Source: a bacterium
Lineage (GTDB): Bacteria; Bacillota; Clostridia; Lachnospirales; Lachnospiraceae
Length of the DNA: 50,137 bases
Reading direction: 5' to 3'
Assembly: GCA_023667365.1 (NCBI GenBank)
Contig: JAMPAG010000012.1
Span: forward strand, 1-50,137
A program made the position numbers and the translations under genes. Within the stretch, counting starts at the first letter, position 1. Each line of letters begins with the position of its first letter. Below, one piece after another: positions 24,426 to 34,264 of the stretch. Under the pieces are notes generated by a model, which had not been told where the DNA came from, searched no databases, and worked only from the letters and a program-made list of their open reading frames with translations.

Positions 24426-26231
24426 ATGGGAGAGGTTCGGACGATACCGGCAAGAGAGGAAATCAATGTGCGTGATACATGGGCGCTGGAGGATCTGTAT
24501 GAGACAGATGAGGCGTGGGAAGCGCAGATCAAAGAGATGGAAGAAAGCATGGGAAAGCTTTCCGCTTACGCGGGAAAGCTCGGCGGTTCCGCGGAGGAGC
24601 TGCTTGCTTTTTTACGGTTACAGGATGATATGGAATGCGTTTTGGACAGGCTGTATGTCTATGCGAATGAGAAGCTGCATCAGGACATGAGCGTGTCGAA
24701 ATATCAAGGGTATACGACGCGGGTACAGTCGCTTGTCGTGCAGTTTGGCGGCGCCTGCTCGTTTGCGGAGCCGGAAATTCTTGCCATTCCGGAGGAGACG
24801 TTAAAAGGCTTTTTTGAGAGCTGCCCGAAACTGGAGCATTACCGGCTCCTGATCGATCGTATTTTATATGCAAAAGAGCACACGCTCTCACCGAAGGAGG
24901 AGGCGATCCTCGCGCAGACGCACGAATTGTCCTCCGCGCCGGAAGATGTGTATTCGCTGCTCACGGACGTTGATCTTTCTTTCGGCACGATCAAGGACGA
25001 GAACGGGAACGAGACGGAGCTGACTGACATCAATTATGTAAGTATGCTGCAAAGTACCGACAGGCGTGTCAGAAAAGATGCGTTCGAGGCGCTGTACCGG
25101 GTATACGGACAGTATAAGAACAGTATTGCCGCGCTGTTTCAGGCAAATGTGAAGAAGGCGCGTTTTTACGCCAACGTGAGAAACTATGCTTCTTCCATTG
25201 AAATGTCGCTTGACGGCAGCAGGATCCCGGTCAGCGTGTATGAGAGTCTGATCGAGGCGGTGCATTCCGCGCTGCCGGATATGTACCGTTATGTGGCACT
25301 GCGCAAGCGCGTGCTTGGCGTGGACGAGCTGCATATGTACGACGTCTATGTGCCGATCGTAAAGGATTATGACATGAACGTCACATTTGAGGAGGCAAAG
25401 GAGCTTGTCTTAAAGGGACTCGCGCCGATGGGTGAAGAATATTTATCCCATTTGCGGGAAGGCTTTTCCAACCGCTGGATCGACGTATATGAAAACAAAA
25501 ACAAGCGCGGCGGCGCTTACTCCTGGGGGGCGTACGGCGTGCACCCGTATGTTCTTTTGAACTATCAGGGAAAGCTGGATGATGTGTTCACGCTCGCACA
25601 CGAGATGGGACACGCGCTGCATACCTATTATTCGAACGCGGCGCAGCCGCATGTGTATTCGGGATACCGGCTGTTCGTGGCGGAAGTGGCGTCCATCTGC
25701 AACGAGTCGCTGCTGATCCGTTATCTGCTTGCACAGAGCAAGGATAAGCAGGAGAAATGCTATCTGCTCAATCATTTTCTGGATCAGTTTAAGGGAACGC
25801 TGTTCCGGCAGACGATGTTTGCGGAGTTTGAGATGATCATGCACCGCATGTACGCGCAGGGAGAAGCGCTGACGGCGGAGCGCATCTGCGAGATTTATCT
25901 GGAATTAAATAAGAAATATTTCGGCGATGACATGGTATCCGATCCGCAGATCGCGTTAGAATGGGCGAGGATCCCGCATTTTTACACCGAATTTTATGTG
26001 TATCAGTATGCGACGGGCTTTGCGGCTGCGATCGCGCTCTCGGACAAGATCCTGCGGGAAGGGGAACCTGCGGTGGAGGCTTATAAGAGCTTCTTAAAGG
26101 GCGGCTGCTCGAAAGATCCGCTGGACCTGTTAAGGATGGCGGGAATCGATATGAGCAGACCGGAGCCGGTAAAGGACGCGCTGAAGCTGTTCGGAGAATC
26201 CGTGTCGGAATTAGAGGGATTGTTGGGATAG
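24426..26231 (+). CDS. pepF: Oligoendopeptidase F
   Basis: A 601-residue M3-family zinc oligopeptidase. The catalytic motif HEMGHALH is at about residues 390-397, with the third zinc ligand Glu in VAEVASICNE. The N-terminal PepF domain covers about 110-180. PepF cleaves short cytoplasmic peptides. AGGAGAAAG precedes the ATG at 24426; an upstream extension to 24378 runs into the inverted repeat. Length and ending are normal for the family. Confidence 0.96.
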   Translation: MGEVRTIPAREEINVRDTWALEDLYETDEAWEAQIKEMEESMGKLSAYAGKLGGSAEELLAFLRLQDDMECVLDRLYVYANEKLHQDMSVSKYQGYTTRVQSLVVQFGGACSFAEPEILAIPEETLKGFFESCPKLEHYRLLIDRILYAKEHTLSPKEEAILAQTHELSSAPEDVYSLLTDVDLSFGTIKDENGNETELTDINYVSMLQSTDRRVRKDAFEALYRVYGQYKNSIAALFQANVKKARFYANVRNYASSIEMSLDGSRIPVSVYESLIEAVHSALPDMYRYVALRKRVLGVDELHMYDVYVPIVKDYDMNVTFEEAKELVLKGLAPMGEEYLSHLREGFSNRWIDVYENKNKRGGAYSWGAYGVHPYVLLNYQGKLDDVFTLAHEMGHALHTYYSNAAQPHVYSGYRLFVAEVASICNESLLIRYLLAQSKDKQEKCYLLNHFLDQFKGTLFRQTMFAEFEMIMHRMYAQGEALTAERICEIYLELNKKYFGDDMVSDPQIALEWARIPHFYTEFYVYQYATGFAAAIALSDKILREGEPAVEAYKSFLKGGCSKDPLDLLRMAGIDMSRPEPVKDALKLFGESVSELEGLLG

Positions 26232-26258
26232 GAAACGATCATGAAAGGGGAAGGAACC

Positions 26259-27458
26259 ATGAGAAGAAGATCTTGCGGAACGATTGCCGCGATATTGGCA
26301 GCCGTTGTGGCGATAGGCTGTATGGGCTGTGCGCAAAAAGAGACGGGAACGCCGGAGGGGAACGGATCGTCGCAGGAAGGCATGCCTTCGGAAGGAGGCA
26401 TAAATTCGCAAGAAGGCATGCAGACGCAGGAAGGTATGCAGTCGGAGGACGACGGGCAGACGCAAGAAGGCATGCATTCGCAGAGCGCGCAGCAGGATGA
26501 CGAGGAGGATGTGCCGGGAAGCGAGAGGGAGCTGGCGGTTGTGCTGGTGGATGATCTTCCAAACGGCAGATTTCCCAGTGCGGAACCCTTAAATGTCGAG
26601 GATGTGTTTGCCTATGAGACATGGGAGGAGGAGAAAACGCAGATCAAAAATCCGGCGGGTATTTTGTCTGTCGGGGAGGAGCTGCTGGTCTGCGATATGG
26701 GAAATCATTGCATTGTGCGTCTGACCGCGGATGGCGATTTTGTGGAGCGTTACGGGGAACACGGTCACGAATCAGGAAACTTTGCAATGCCGACCGCGAT
26801 CCTGCTCCATGAAAACGAGATTTATGTGCTTGATTCGGGAAATCTGCGTATCCAGGTGTTTGATACGGATATGAATTATGTCCGAGAAATCTTGTTCGAG
26901 GGCGCTTCTTTACGAGGCGGCAGGTATAATGATATGGCGATCGCCGGAGACGGTACGATCTATCTTTCTACCAATACCATGGATCCTTTAGAAAGACAGA
27001 AGGCGGGTATTTATTATATCGGGGAGGATGGCAGGCTCTGCATCATTACGGGGTGGTTTACCGGACATCTGGAGCAGCAGGATGGGATCGTATATGCGGC
27101 GGATCGAAAGAGATTTATGTATTATCCGGAAGAGGACCACGACAGGCGCGGATGCAGCATGGGGGAGAACTGGCTTTATCGCGTGGAAAGGACGGGTATC
27201 GAGCAGGTTTGTGAGCTTCCCTATGGGTATGCGCCGGCAGATTTTGTCGTGGAAGATGATCATCTGTATACCGTATCAACAATTTATGGGCGGCTGAGCT
27301 GTATCTCAATGGAGGGAGAAGTGACGGAAGGAATCTTCACGGAGAAGCAGCTGAACGGAGATCAGGAGATCTATTTGTGTATGCCGGATGAAAATACTCT
27401 TTTTGTGACAGGCGCAGAGGGACAGATTTATAAAGGTTCCCGCATGGAAGGGGAATAG
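26259..27458 (+). CDS. Lipoprotein with NHL-type beta-propeller
   Basis: A 399-residue secreted lipoprotein. The signal peptide runs MRRRSCGTIAAILAAVVAI with lipobox GCMGC. A linker of about 55 residues follows with repeated SQEGM/TQEGM units, then a propeller of NHL-like repeats, e.g. NPAGILSVGEELLVCDMGN and ITIYVLDSGN-type EIYVLDSGNLRIQVFD. The start at 26259 was preferred because GGGGAAGG lies just upstream; 26241 is also open. It is the first gene of a likely operon with two permeases and an ATPase, and could be the surface partner of that transporter. Confidence 0.85.
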   Translation: MRRRSCGTIAAILAAVVAIGCMGCAQKETGTPEGNGSSQEGMPSEGGINSQEGMQTQEGMQSEDDGQTQEGMHSQSAQQDDEEDVPGSERELAVVLVDDLPNGRFPSAEPLNVEDVFAYETWEEEKTQIKNPAGILSVGEELLVCDMGNHCIVRLTADGDFVERYGEHGHESGNFAMPTAILLHENEIYVLDSGNLRIQVFDTDMNYVREILFEGASLRGGRYNDMAIAGDGTIYLSTNTMDPLERQKAGIYYIGEDGRLCIITGWFTGHLEQQDGIVYAADRKRFMYYPEEDHDRRGCSMGENWLYRVERTGIEQVCELPYGYAPADFVVEDDHLYTVSTIYGRLSCISMEGEVTEGIFTEKQLNGDQEIYLCMPDENTLFVTGAEGQIYKGSRMEGE

Positions 27459-27461
27459 AAC

Positions 27462-28559
27462 GTGTTTTATTTTCGTAATATCAAAGAAAGCCTGCAATAT
27501 CATAAAGTGATCAACCTGATCGTCGTGCTTACGCTGGCGATCGGGATGTTGTACCCGCTTGGTATGGCGACGATCATCAAGGAGATCATTGATGACCGGG
27601 ATCTTTGCAGATATGAGAATGCGGATCAACATATGATCATCGATTACTTTGATGCGCTTGTGCCGTTGGACGAGTACCGGGAACAGATGTCATGGCTTGA
27701 GGAAAACGGGTTACAGTATGGAAGCATCACCTATTACAGCACCACGGTCTATGTGGACGGAAGCTTCCAGATGGCAGGTTTTTCTTCCTATACGGATACT
27801 TATCTGGAGCAGGAGGGCTATCGGCTTGTCGAGGGACGGCTGCTGACGGAGGAAGAACAGGAGCAAGGCGCACCTTACTGCGTATGCATGTGGGGAGGAG
27901 AGAGACGGATCGGCGACATCATCAATGTGATGGGGCATGAGCTTGAGGTCGTCGGTATCGTGCAATGCCCCATGATGTACGGCGGGACCATGGTGTCGCA
28001 GAACTGGCTGTACCGGGTGCTCGGAAGCAGCCTGATCCAGTATCGGCTGAGCATCTATGCGCCGGACGGCTTTGGAGAGATCACACAGAGCGGGATAAGA
28101 AGAAACCTTTGGCTTGGCGAGATCCGCGACGTCACACAGGGCGAAGAAATCTATGCGGAGTATTACGAGTCCATCGACAAGCAGGTCGGAAAGCGGTTGT
28201 ATTCGAGCCTGATGGTGCTGCTCCCCGCGATCTGCAGCATGGTGGCGATCCTTTTCGGGAAAGTGATGGAACAGAAATATCAGATCGGACTGCGGATGGC
28301 GCTGGGCGCTTCTAAGGCGCAGACGGTTCTGGAAATCTTTTTGGAAAATTTCTTTTTATTTATCGCGGCGTTTGTTGTGGACATGGTGCTGTTTATTCCG
28401 GTGAAACGGATCTCTACACTGATCCGCATCTATCCCGGCGTGATGTTGACGGTGTTGTTTTTGCTGTCCGGGGCTGCGGTTACAGCGTTGATCAGTATAG
28501 CGACCGTGACGGCGCTCGTGGGAAAAAAACAGGTATGTGAGATCTTAAAGGAGAGTTAA
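27462..28559 (+). CDS. FtsX-like ABC permease
   Basis: A 365-residue membrane protein of MacB/FtsX permease plan: one N-terminal membrane segment (about 17-38), an extracellular domain of about 200 residues, then three C-terminal segments (about 245-265, 285-310 and 325-350). QIGLRMALGASKAQTVLEI is the typical coupling motif. GTG start with GGAAGGGG upstream, three bases after the lipoprotein stop. Its stop overlaps the next start. Confidence 0.87.
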   Translation: MFYFRNIKESLQYHKVINLIVVLTLAIGMLYPLGMATIIKEIIDDRDLCRYENADQHMIIDYFDALVPLDEYREQMSWLEENGLQYGSITYYSTTVYVDGSFQMAGFSSYTDTYLEQEGYRLVEGRLLTEEEQEQGAPYCVCMWGGERRIGDIINVMGHELEVVGIVQCPMMYGGTMVSQNWLYRVLGSSLIQYRLSIYAPDGFGEITQSGIRRNLWLGEIRDVTQGEEIYAEYYESIDKQVGKRLYSSLMVLLPAICSMVAILFGKVMEQKYQIGLRMALGASKAQTVLEIFLENFFLFIAAFVVDMVLFIPVKRISTLIRIYPGVMLTVLFLLSGAAVTALISIATVTALVGKKQVCEILKES

Positions 28560-29797
28560 TGCGATATTCGGTTGAGAAAGCGTGGTTCCATTTTATCCAT
28601 AATAAGGGGAAATACAGCGTGTTGATCGCGATCTATGCGGTCAGTATGACGATTTTTATGAGCTGCCTGAATCTGTCCTTATCCTGCGCGGCGCAGCTGC
28701 GGGACATCAAAGGGCGGGTAAAAAACGAGAATATTGAATTGAGCTTCTCCGGAGCGATCGGGTTAGGGTACCCGATTACCCCGCAGGATATTGAGGATTA
28801 CCCGTCAATCAAAGAGAAGCTGTTTTATTTTCCCTACCGGGACAGTAGTGTGAGCGATCGGGACGGAAATGAGTATTGCTACTATTGCTGCTTCGTAAGC
28901 GACGCTGCTTTTGAGAAGCTGTTCGGTATGGAGCGGGAGACAGGAGCGGTTTATATTGGCAGAGACGCCTATGATACATTGAACCGGCTCAAAGCGCGCA
29001 GCGCTCTGCAGGATGCGCACGATTATATCTACTATCATTTTGAGGCGGATACGGCGTATATCGGAGAACAGATGGTGGCTGATCTGTCGGCGGTGCAGCT
29101 TATCAGCGAGGAGCAGGGGAATCTCTGCCTGAATACTTCCACGTCGCTGCTGTCGCTGGGGAACGATCAGATCCGTATGTCGGACTGTCTGTTCCTGCCG
29201 ATGGAGAGTCTGGAAGCGCTTGATGGGATACAGGAGGAAGGGTTGTACAGCAGGAGCGTGATCGCTGCTTATCAGGGGGAGAGAAATGATGAGAGCGTTT
29301 TCGAATTGCTGGCATTTATCCGTTTTTTGACAGAGCGGCATCCGCGGATCCAATACGGAATTTCTGACCGTATCCTAAAATTGGAGAAGTCTGCGGCGGA
29401 TCTGATGATTCCCTATCGGTCGCTTTTGCTTGCGGCGGCGTCCATGCTGCTCATCATCATGACGGGCATGATCGGGATCTTCATTTTGATATTGCACCGC
29501 AGAAAAAAGGAGCAGGCAGTATCGCTCGCGTATGGCGCGACCAGAAGCCAGGTCTTTATGGAGGTGTTGGCAGAGGTCTTTCTCTGCTTTGCCATCGGTG
29601 ACCTGCTGGCGGGCGCAGCGGCATGGTATGTGACGCCGCGGCTTCAGATCAGCGGACTTTACCTTACGGGCGCGTGGCACGGTCTGACGGCGCTTGGTGC
29701 GGTGGGGATTACGCTGCTGGAGACGCTTGGGATCAGCGGGATCGCGCTTGGCGTTGTGGGGAGCGAGAACGTGGCGGGGACGCTGAAAGAGTTGTAG
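28559..29797 (+). CDS. FtsX-like ABC permease
   Basis: A 412-residue membrane protein of the same plan as its neighbour: N-terminal segment at about 20-42, external domain to about 280, then three membrane segments, with EQAVSLAYGATRSQVFMEVL as the coupling motif. The start codon overlaps the upstream stop (TAATG), so translation is coupled. The two permeases probably form a heterodimer with the ATPase that follows. Confidence 0.87.
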   Translation: MRYSVEKAWFHFIHNKGKYSVLIAIYAVSMTIFMSCLNLSLSCAAQLRDIKGRVKNENIELSFSGAIGLGYPITPQDIEDYPSIKEKLFYFPYRDSSVSDRDGNEYCYYCCFVSDAAFEKLFGMERETGAVYIGRDAYDTLNRLKARSALQDAHDYIYYHFEADTAYIGEQMVADLSAVQLISEEQGNLCLNTSTSLLSLGNDQIRMSDCLFLPMESLEALDGIQEEGLYSRSVIAAYQGERNDESVFELLAFIRFLTERHPRIQYGISDRILKLEKSAADLMIPYRSLLLAAASMLLIIMTGMIGIFILILHRRKKEQAVSLAYGATRSQVFMEVLAEVFLCFAIGDLLAGAAAWYVTPRLQISGLYLTGAWHGLTALGAVGITLLETLGISGIALGVVGSENVAGTLKEL

Positions 29798-29814
29798 GAG
29801 TAGGAGGAGCAGGA

Positions 29815-30483
29815 ATGGCGTTTATACAGGCGGAAGGCTTGACGAAAATTTATCAGAGCGGGAAAAAAGATTATCAAGCGCTGCATGGTGTTTCTTTTCA
29901 GATAGAGAAGGGAGAATTTGTCGCGATCACGGGAAAGTCCGGCTGCGGCAAGAGCACCCTGCTCAATATTCTTGGCGGAATGGACCGGCAGACGCAGGGG
30001 CGCTATCTGTTTGAGGATGCGGACGTCAGCACCATGAAAAATAAGGCGCTGGCAAATTTCCGCAATAAAAAGATCGGCTTCGTTTTTCAATCTTTTTATC
30101 TGGCGGGAGAAATGGATGCGGCGCACAATGTCGCGCTGCCGATGGGATACGGAGGCGTCCGCGCGGCGCAGCGCAGACAAAGGGCGGCCCAGCTGCTGGC
30201 GGAAGTAGGGCTGGAGGGAAAATTAAAAAGCAAGCCGTCCCAGCTGTCCGGCGGGGAGCAGCAGCGCGTGGCGATTGCGCGTGCAATCTCTAATTCGCCG
30301 AGCGTACTGCTTGCCGACGAGCCGACCGGAAATCTGGACCACGAAAACGGAAAGCAGATTATGGATCTGCTCAGACGGCTAAATAAGGAAGGGCTTACCA
30401 TCGTGATGGTGACGCATGATCTCGAACTGGCGGGGCAGACGGACCGCCTGATCCGGATGCAGGACGGGAGGATCGTGGAATAG
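29815..30483 (+). CDS. MacB/LolD-type ABC ATPase
   Basis: A 222-residue ATPase with Walker A GKSGCGKS (about 42), the Q-loop in GFVFQSFYL, signature [14 protein letters not shown] (about 145), Walker [13 protein letters not shown] (about 165) and the switch His in VMVTHD. These features place it in the MacB/LolD/YxdL group that drives FtsX-type permeases. GGAGGAGCAGG precedes the ATG at 29815. It closes the lipoprotein-permease-permease-ATPase operon, which is followed by a terminator. Confidence 0.94.
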   Translation: MAFIQAEGLTKIYQSGKKDYQALHGVSFQIEKGEFVAITGKSGCGKSTLLNILGGMDRQTQGRYLFEDADVSTMKNKALANFRNKKIGFVFQSFYLAGEMDAAHNVALPMGYGGVRAAQRRQRAAQLLAEVGLEGKLKSKPSQLSGGEQQRVAIARAISNSPSVLLADEPTGNLDHENGKQIMDLLRRLNKEGLTIVMVTHDLELAGQTDRLIRMQDGRIVE

Positions 30484-30529
30484 AGGGGAAACGGGAATAA
30501 GAACAAAAATAAAAATGAGAAATCAGAAA

Positions 30530-30587
30530 GGCAGATGTGCAGGCGGTCAGAGCAGTGATAGGACCAGAGGCATGTCTGCTTTTTTTA
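30530..30587 (+). terminator. Terminator of the MacB-like operon
   Basis: GCAGATGTGC (30531-30540) pairs with GCATGTCTGC around an inner GGTC/GACC stem, followed by seven Ts. It marks the end of the GC-rich core segment. Confidence 0.75.
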
Positions 30588-30641
30588 ATAAAAAGTAGGT
30601 TGATAATGTGGAGATAGCTATAGAAGCGAGTGGAAGGATAT

Positions 30642-30649
30642 GGTATGAT
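30642..30649 (+). promoter_or_regulatory. Possible extended -10 promoter of the helicase gene
   Basis: TGGTATGAT carries a TGN extension before TATGAT (30644-30649). The -35 region (TAGAAG at the right spacing) is poor. It lies about 55 bases upstream of the gene start. Confidence 0.4.
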
Positions 30650-30702
30650 AGTGCATAAAGATGTTGGGTGAAAAGTAAAAATAGAAGGAATAGGACAAAG
30701 AG

Positions 30703-33699
30703 ATGACAAAAGAGAATTTATCAGAGTTACGTGCCGGTTTTGAAACGGCGTACATAGACGGCACCTATGCATCGAACCTTGCATACAAGCCACAATTTAT
30801 ATCTAACAATTATAAAGAAGGAAAGAAAGTAATTTCATCTGTTGAGGACGAACTTTTGGCATGCGACCAGTTTCAAATCAGCGTTGCCTTTATTACAATG
30901 GGCGGAATTACACCGCTGTTACAGACGTTAAAGGAGTTGGAGAGGCGGGGCGTTCCGGGGGAAATCTTAACGACAAATTATCTGAATTTCAGCGAGCCGC
31001 GCGCGTTAGAAAAATTAAATAGTTTATCGAACATCACATTGAAAATGTATGATGTAGAAGCGGCGGACGAGGGCTTTCACACCAAGGGTTATATTTTCAA
31101 AAGTGAGGAAATCTATCGAATTATTATCGGAAGCTCCAATATTACAAGTGCCGCACTTACCAGTAATCGAGAGTGGAATACCAAAGTTATATCCACTGAG
31201 CAGGGTGAAATGGCGCAAAATATTGTGGCGGAATTTAAGGAACTTTGGAATTCAAAACATGCGTTGAAATTTGATGACTTTTATGAGCATTATAAAGAAA
31301 AATACCGGGTTATAAAGCGTCAGCGTGAAATCGCAAAGCAGGATGATATTACGGCAATTGAAAAATATCGGTTACAGCCTAATACCATGCAGATCAGATT
31401 TATTACAAATTTAAGAAGCATTCTTGGCGCGGGAAAAGAAAGAGCGCTCTTAATCTCAGCGACAGGTACGGGAAAAACCTATGCATCCGCGTTTGCGATG
31501 CGAGAACTTGGATTCAAAAGGGTTTTATTTTTGGTTCATAGAGGACAATTAGCGCGACAGACGAAAAAGTCTTATGAAAAGGTATTTGATAAAACTGTTT
31601 CTATGGGACTGGTGGGTGCAGGGTTTTATGAATATGAAAAAGATTATGTATTTGCCATGGTTCAAACATTGAATCGTGACGAGCATTTACAAAAATACAG
31701 ACCGGATGAATTTGACTGCATTATTTTAGATGAGGCGCATCATAGTGCGGCAAATACTTATCAGAAGGTCATGCAGTATTTTCGACCAAAGTTATGGCTG
31801 GGAATGACGGCGACACCGGATAAGAGGGATGATGAGATAGCGGGGAGAAATATCTATGAGATTTTTCATTATCAGATTGCATATGAGATTCGATTGCAAC
31901 AGGCAATGGAAGAGAATTTATTATGCCCGTTTCATTACTTTGGAATCAGTGACATTTCCCTGATTGATGAGAAGCAGATTAAGGCGAAAAAAATAACGGA
32001 AAGAGATTTTGGTCTTTTGACCGGTGACGAGCGCGTACGACATATTATAGAGCAGGCAAACTATTATGGATATAGCGGGGATCGCGTAAAAGGGCTTATT
32101 TTTTGTAGCAGAATTGATGAATCTGAAGAACTTTCTGCAAAATTCAATGCGGCCGGATTTCGAACGGTTGCGCTAAACGGAAGTGCAACAGAGGATGAAC
32201 GATCGAATGCGTTTGAGCGTTTGGCAATGGATGAAGCGGATGCAACGGAAGAAATGCAACCGCTGGATTATATTTTTTCTGTGGAAATATTGAATGAGGG
32301 TGTTGATATTGTCGAGGTGAATCAAGTGATCATGCTCCGCCCGACAGAATCGCCGATCGTGTTTATTCAACAGCTTGGCAGAGGGCTGCGTAAGGCAGAG
32401 GGAAAGGAATATGTTGTTGTATTGGATTTTATCGGAAATTATAACAACAACTTTATGATTCCGATTGCCCTATCGGGGGACAGAACCTATAACCCGGATA
32501 CGATTCGCAAATATGTGATTAGCGGAAACAGCACCATTCCTGGTGCGTCCACGGTGCATTTTGACGAAGTGGCGAAAGAACAGATTTTTAAGTCGATTGA
32601 TCGAATCAAAGGGATGAAGTCCATTATCCGAGAGAGTTATGCTGCGTTAAAAAATCGTCTTGGCAGAGTGCCTTATCTTCTTGATTTTTACGAAAACGGT
32701 GAGGTAGATCCGTTGGTAATTATTCGTGAGTATAAGACATATCAGGCGTTTTTGGAATCGGTTGAAAAAGAATTGTATATGGGGAAAATATCAGAGCAGG
32801 AGATAGTAACATTAGAGTATTTGGCAAAAACAATTCTTTCCGGCGTAAGACCTTACGAGCTTGAAATCCTGAAACATTTTTTGCACAATGAAGTAATTCA
32901 TGTAGAACATATCAAAAACGAGTTTAAGGGGAAATATAGATATGCATTTGATATGAAGTCTTTTGAAAATGCGATAAGTGTTTTGCAGGGACATTTTGTG
33001 AGTAAAGAGGAAGAATACCAACGCTATTGTCACATGGAAATCGTCCATTCGGACGGGTTGCAAATGCTCTATAGAATGGGAGGATTTACAAAACATTTAC
33101 AACATAGGGAGTTTTTCAAACAGGTAGATGATATGATCGAAGTAGGACTGCGTAGATACCGGGACAAGTTTGCATCGGAACAAACTGCGGAGAGTCCGTT
33201 TGTATTATATGAAAAGTATTCGAGAAGGGATGTCAGCTTATTGATGAATTGCGGAAAAGATCTGTCTTCCACTATGTATGGGATGAAACGCATTGGTGAG
33301 GATGTGTTCATTTTTGTTACTTATCATAAAGAAGAGAGCGAAGACGATGCAAAAAATTATGTAGATGGGAAACCTGATTATGCGGACATATTTGAAGATA
33401 ATATGATATTCCGTTGGGATTCGCAAATTGGCAGAGGGATTGACAGCTCATATATGGAAGAAGTATTAACGGCGCCGCGCAAGCATTTATTGGTAAAAAA
33501 GAGTGATGCGGAAACAAGTTTTTATTATATGGGATTGTTTGATGTTATAGAGGCGAGAGCGGATAAAAAGAAAGATAATAATGACAGAGAACGTGATATT
33601 ACAAAAGTGAAAATGAAAATGCGTCATGCGGTGCGGGATGATCTGCTGCGTTATTTACAGAGCAGTATCAAAGAAAAAACGGAGGAAAAAGCGGGATGA
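30703..33699 (+). CDS. PLD-like nuclease / SF2 helicase / DUF3427 fusion protein
   Basis: A 998-residue three-part protein. Residues about 30-190 form a phospholipase-D-like domain with HTKGYIF and IIGSSNITSAAL, a single HKD-type half site. Residues about 225-600 are an SF2 helicase with Walker A SATGTGKT (about 252), ILDEAHH, GMTATP, and motif VI QQLGRGLRKAEGK. The last third (about 700-990) matches DUF3427, with SLLMNCGKDLSSTMYGMK. Proteins of this build are known from defence islands and some resemble helicase subunits of restriction systems, but their exact action is not established. It probably recognises and moves along DNA, with the PLD part cutting. Its stop overlaps the NUDIX start by four bases (ATGA), so the two are translated together. 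Base use is AT-richer than upstream genes. Confidence 0.9.
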   Translation: MTKENLSELRAGFETAYIDGTYASNLAYKPQFISNNYKEGKKVISSVEDELLACDQFQISVAFITMGGITPLLQTLKELERRGVPGEILTTNYLNFSEPRALEKLNSLSNITLKMYDVEAADEGFHTKGYIFKSEEIYRIIIGSSNITSAALTSNREWNTKVISTEQGEMAQNIVAEFKELWNSKHALKFDDFYEHYKEKYRVIKRQREIAKQDDITAIEKYRLQPNTMQIRFITNLRSILGAGKERALLISATGTGKTYASAFAMRELGFKRVLFLVHRGQLARQTKKSYEKVFDKTVSMGLVGAGFYEYEKDYVFAMVQTLNRDEHLQKYRPDEFDCIILDEAHHSAANTYQKVMQYFRPKLWLGMTATPDKRDDEIAGRNIYEIFHYQIAYEIRLQQAMEENLLCPFHYFGISDISLIDEKQIKAKKITERDFGLLTGDERVRHIIEQANYYGYSGDRVKGLIFCSRIDESEELSAKFNAAGFRTVALNGSATEDERSNAFERLAMDEADATEEMQPLDYIFSVEILNEGVDIVEVNQVIMLRPTESPIVFIQQLGRGLRKAEGKEYVVVLDFIGNYNNNFMIPIALSGDRTYNPDTIRKYVISGNSTIPGASTVHFDEVAKEQIFKSIDRIKGMKSIIRESYAALKNRLGRVPYLLDFYENGEVDPLVIIREYKTYQAFLESVEKELYMGKISEQEIVTLEYLAKTILSGVRPYELEILKHFLHNEVIHVEHIKNEFKGKYRYAFDMKSFENAISVLQGHFVSKEEEYQRYCHMEIVHSDGLQMLYRMGGFTKHLQHREFFKQVDDMIEVGLRRYRDKFASEQTAESPFVLYEKYSRRDVSLLMNCGKDLSSTMYGMKRIGEDVFIFVTYHKEESEDDAKNYVDGKPDYADIFEDNMIFRWDSQIGRGIDSSYMEEVLTAPRKHLLVKKSDAETSFYYMGLFDVIEARADKKKDNNDRERDITKVKMKMRHAVRDDLLRYLQSSIKEKTEEKAG

Positions 33700-34103
33700 A
33701 AATAGTGCGTGTTGTTGCGGCTGTGATTAAGGGAAAAAATAAAAGTGGAGAACCGATGATTTTTGCAACGCAGAGAGGGTACGGAGATTTCAAGGGCGGC
33801 TGGGAGTTTCCGGGCGGAAAAATAGAAGAGGGTGAGACGCCGCAGGAAGCGTTGAAAAGAGAGATACAGGAAGAATTAAGTGCGGAAATCAAGGTCGGCG
33901 AATTGATCGATACGATCGAGTATGATTATCCGACCTTTCATCTTTCCATGGATTGCTTTTGGGCGGAAGTTGTATCAGGCGACTTGGTTCTAAAAGAGCA
34001 TGAAGCGGCGAGGTGGCTGACGAAGGATGAGTTGGATTCGGTGGAATGGTTGCCGGCGGATGTGACGGTGATTGAGGGGGTGAGGAATGGGATACTTGTG
34101 TAG
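33696..34103 (+). CDS. NUDIX hydrolase, MutT-like (deoxy)NTP pyrophosphohydrolase
   Basis: A 135-residue MutT-type protein. The Nudix box runs from GGKIEEGETPQEALKRE to IQEELSAEI (about residues 36-60), preceded by KGGWEFPGG, which is typical for 8-oxo-dGTP or (d)NTP pyrophosphohydrolases. General MutT housekeeping is possible. However, the ATGA overlap with the helicase gene means it is made in step with it, pointing to a shared job, e.g. nucleotide depletion or cleaning during defence. No other gene follows in this unit; the next gene has its own promoter. Confidence 0.92.
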   Translation: MKIVRVVAAVIKGKNKSGEPMIFATQRGYGDFKGGWEFPGGKIEEGETPQEALKREIQEELSAEIKVGELIDTIEYDYPTFHLSMDCFWAEVVSGDLVLKEHEAARWLTKDELDSVEWLPADVTVIEGVRNGILV

Positions 34104-34124
34104 TTGAATACAAGGTGCTATAAT
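34096..34124 (+). promoter_or_regulatory. Promoter of the zinc-hook ATPase gene
   Basis: TTGTGT (34096-34101), a 17-base spacer and TATAAT (34119-34124). It overlaps the NUDIX stop codon and leaves a leader of about 130 bases. Confidence 0.65.
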
Positions 34125-34174
34125 ATCAAATAACAAAGCAGCATGACTGCGTTGGACTACGAAAAATATTTGAT
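34125..34174 (+). other. Structured leader of the zinc-hook ATPase gene
   Basis: ATCAAATA (34125-34132) pairs exactly with TATTTGAT (34167-34174), and GCAG (34138-34141) with CTGC (34147-34150) inside it. GACTAC (about 34155) could instead pair with GTAGTC near 34207. This gives a possible alternate fold. Confidence 0.4.
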
Positions 34175-34264
34175 TTAGTGATACGGTTATTGTGGGGAAA
34201 ATATTGTAGTCAAGTATAACACCAACTACACGCGCAAAAGCAAACAAAAGAGGAAGAAAATATT

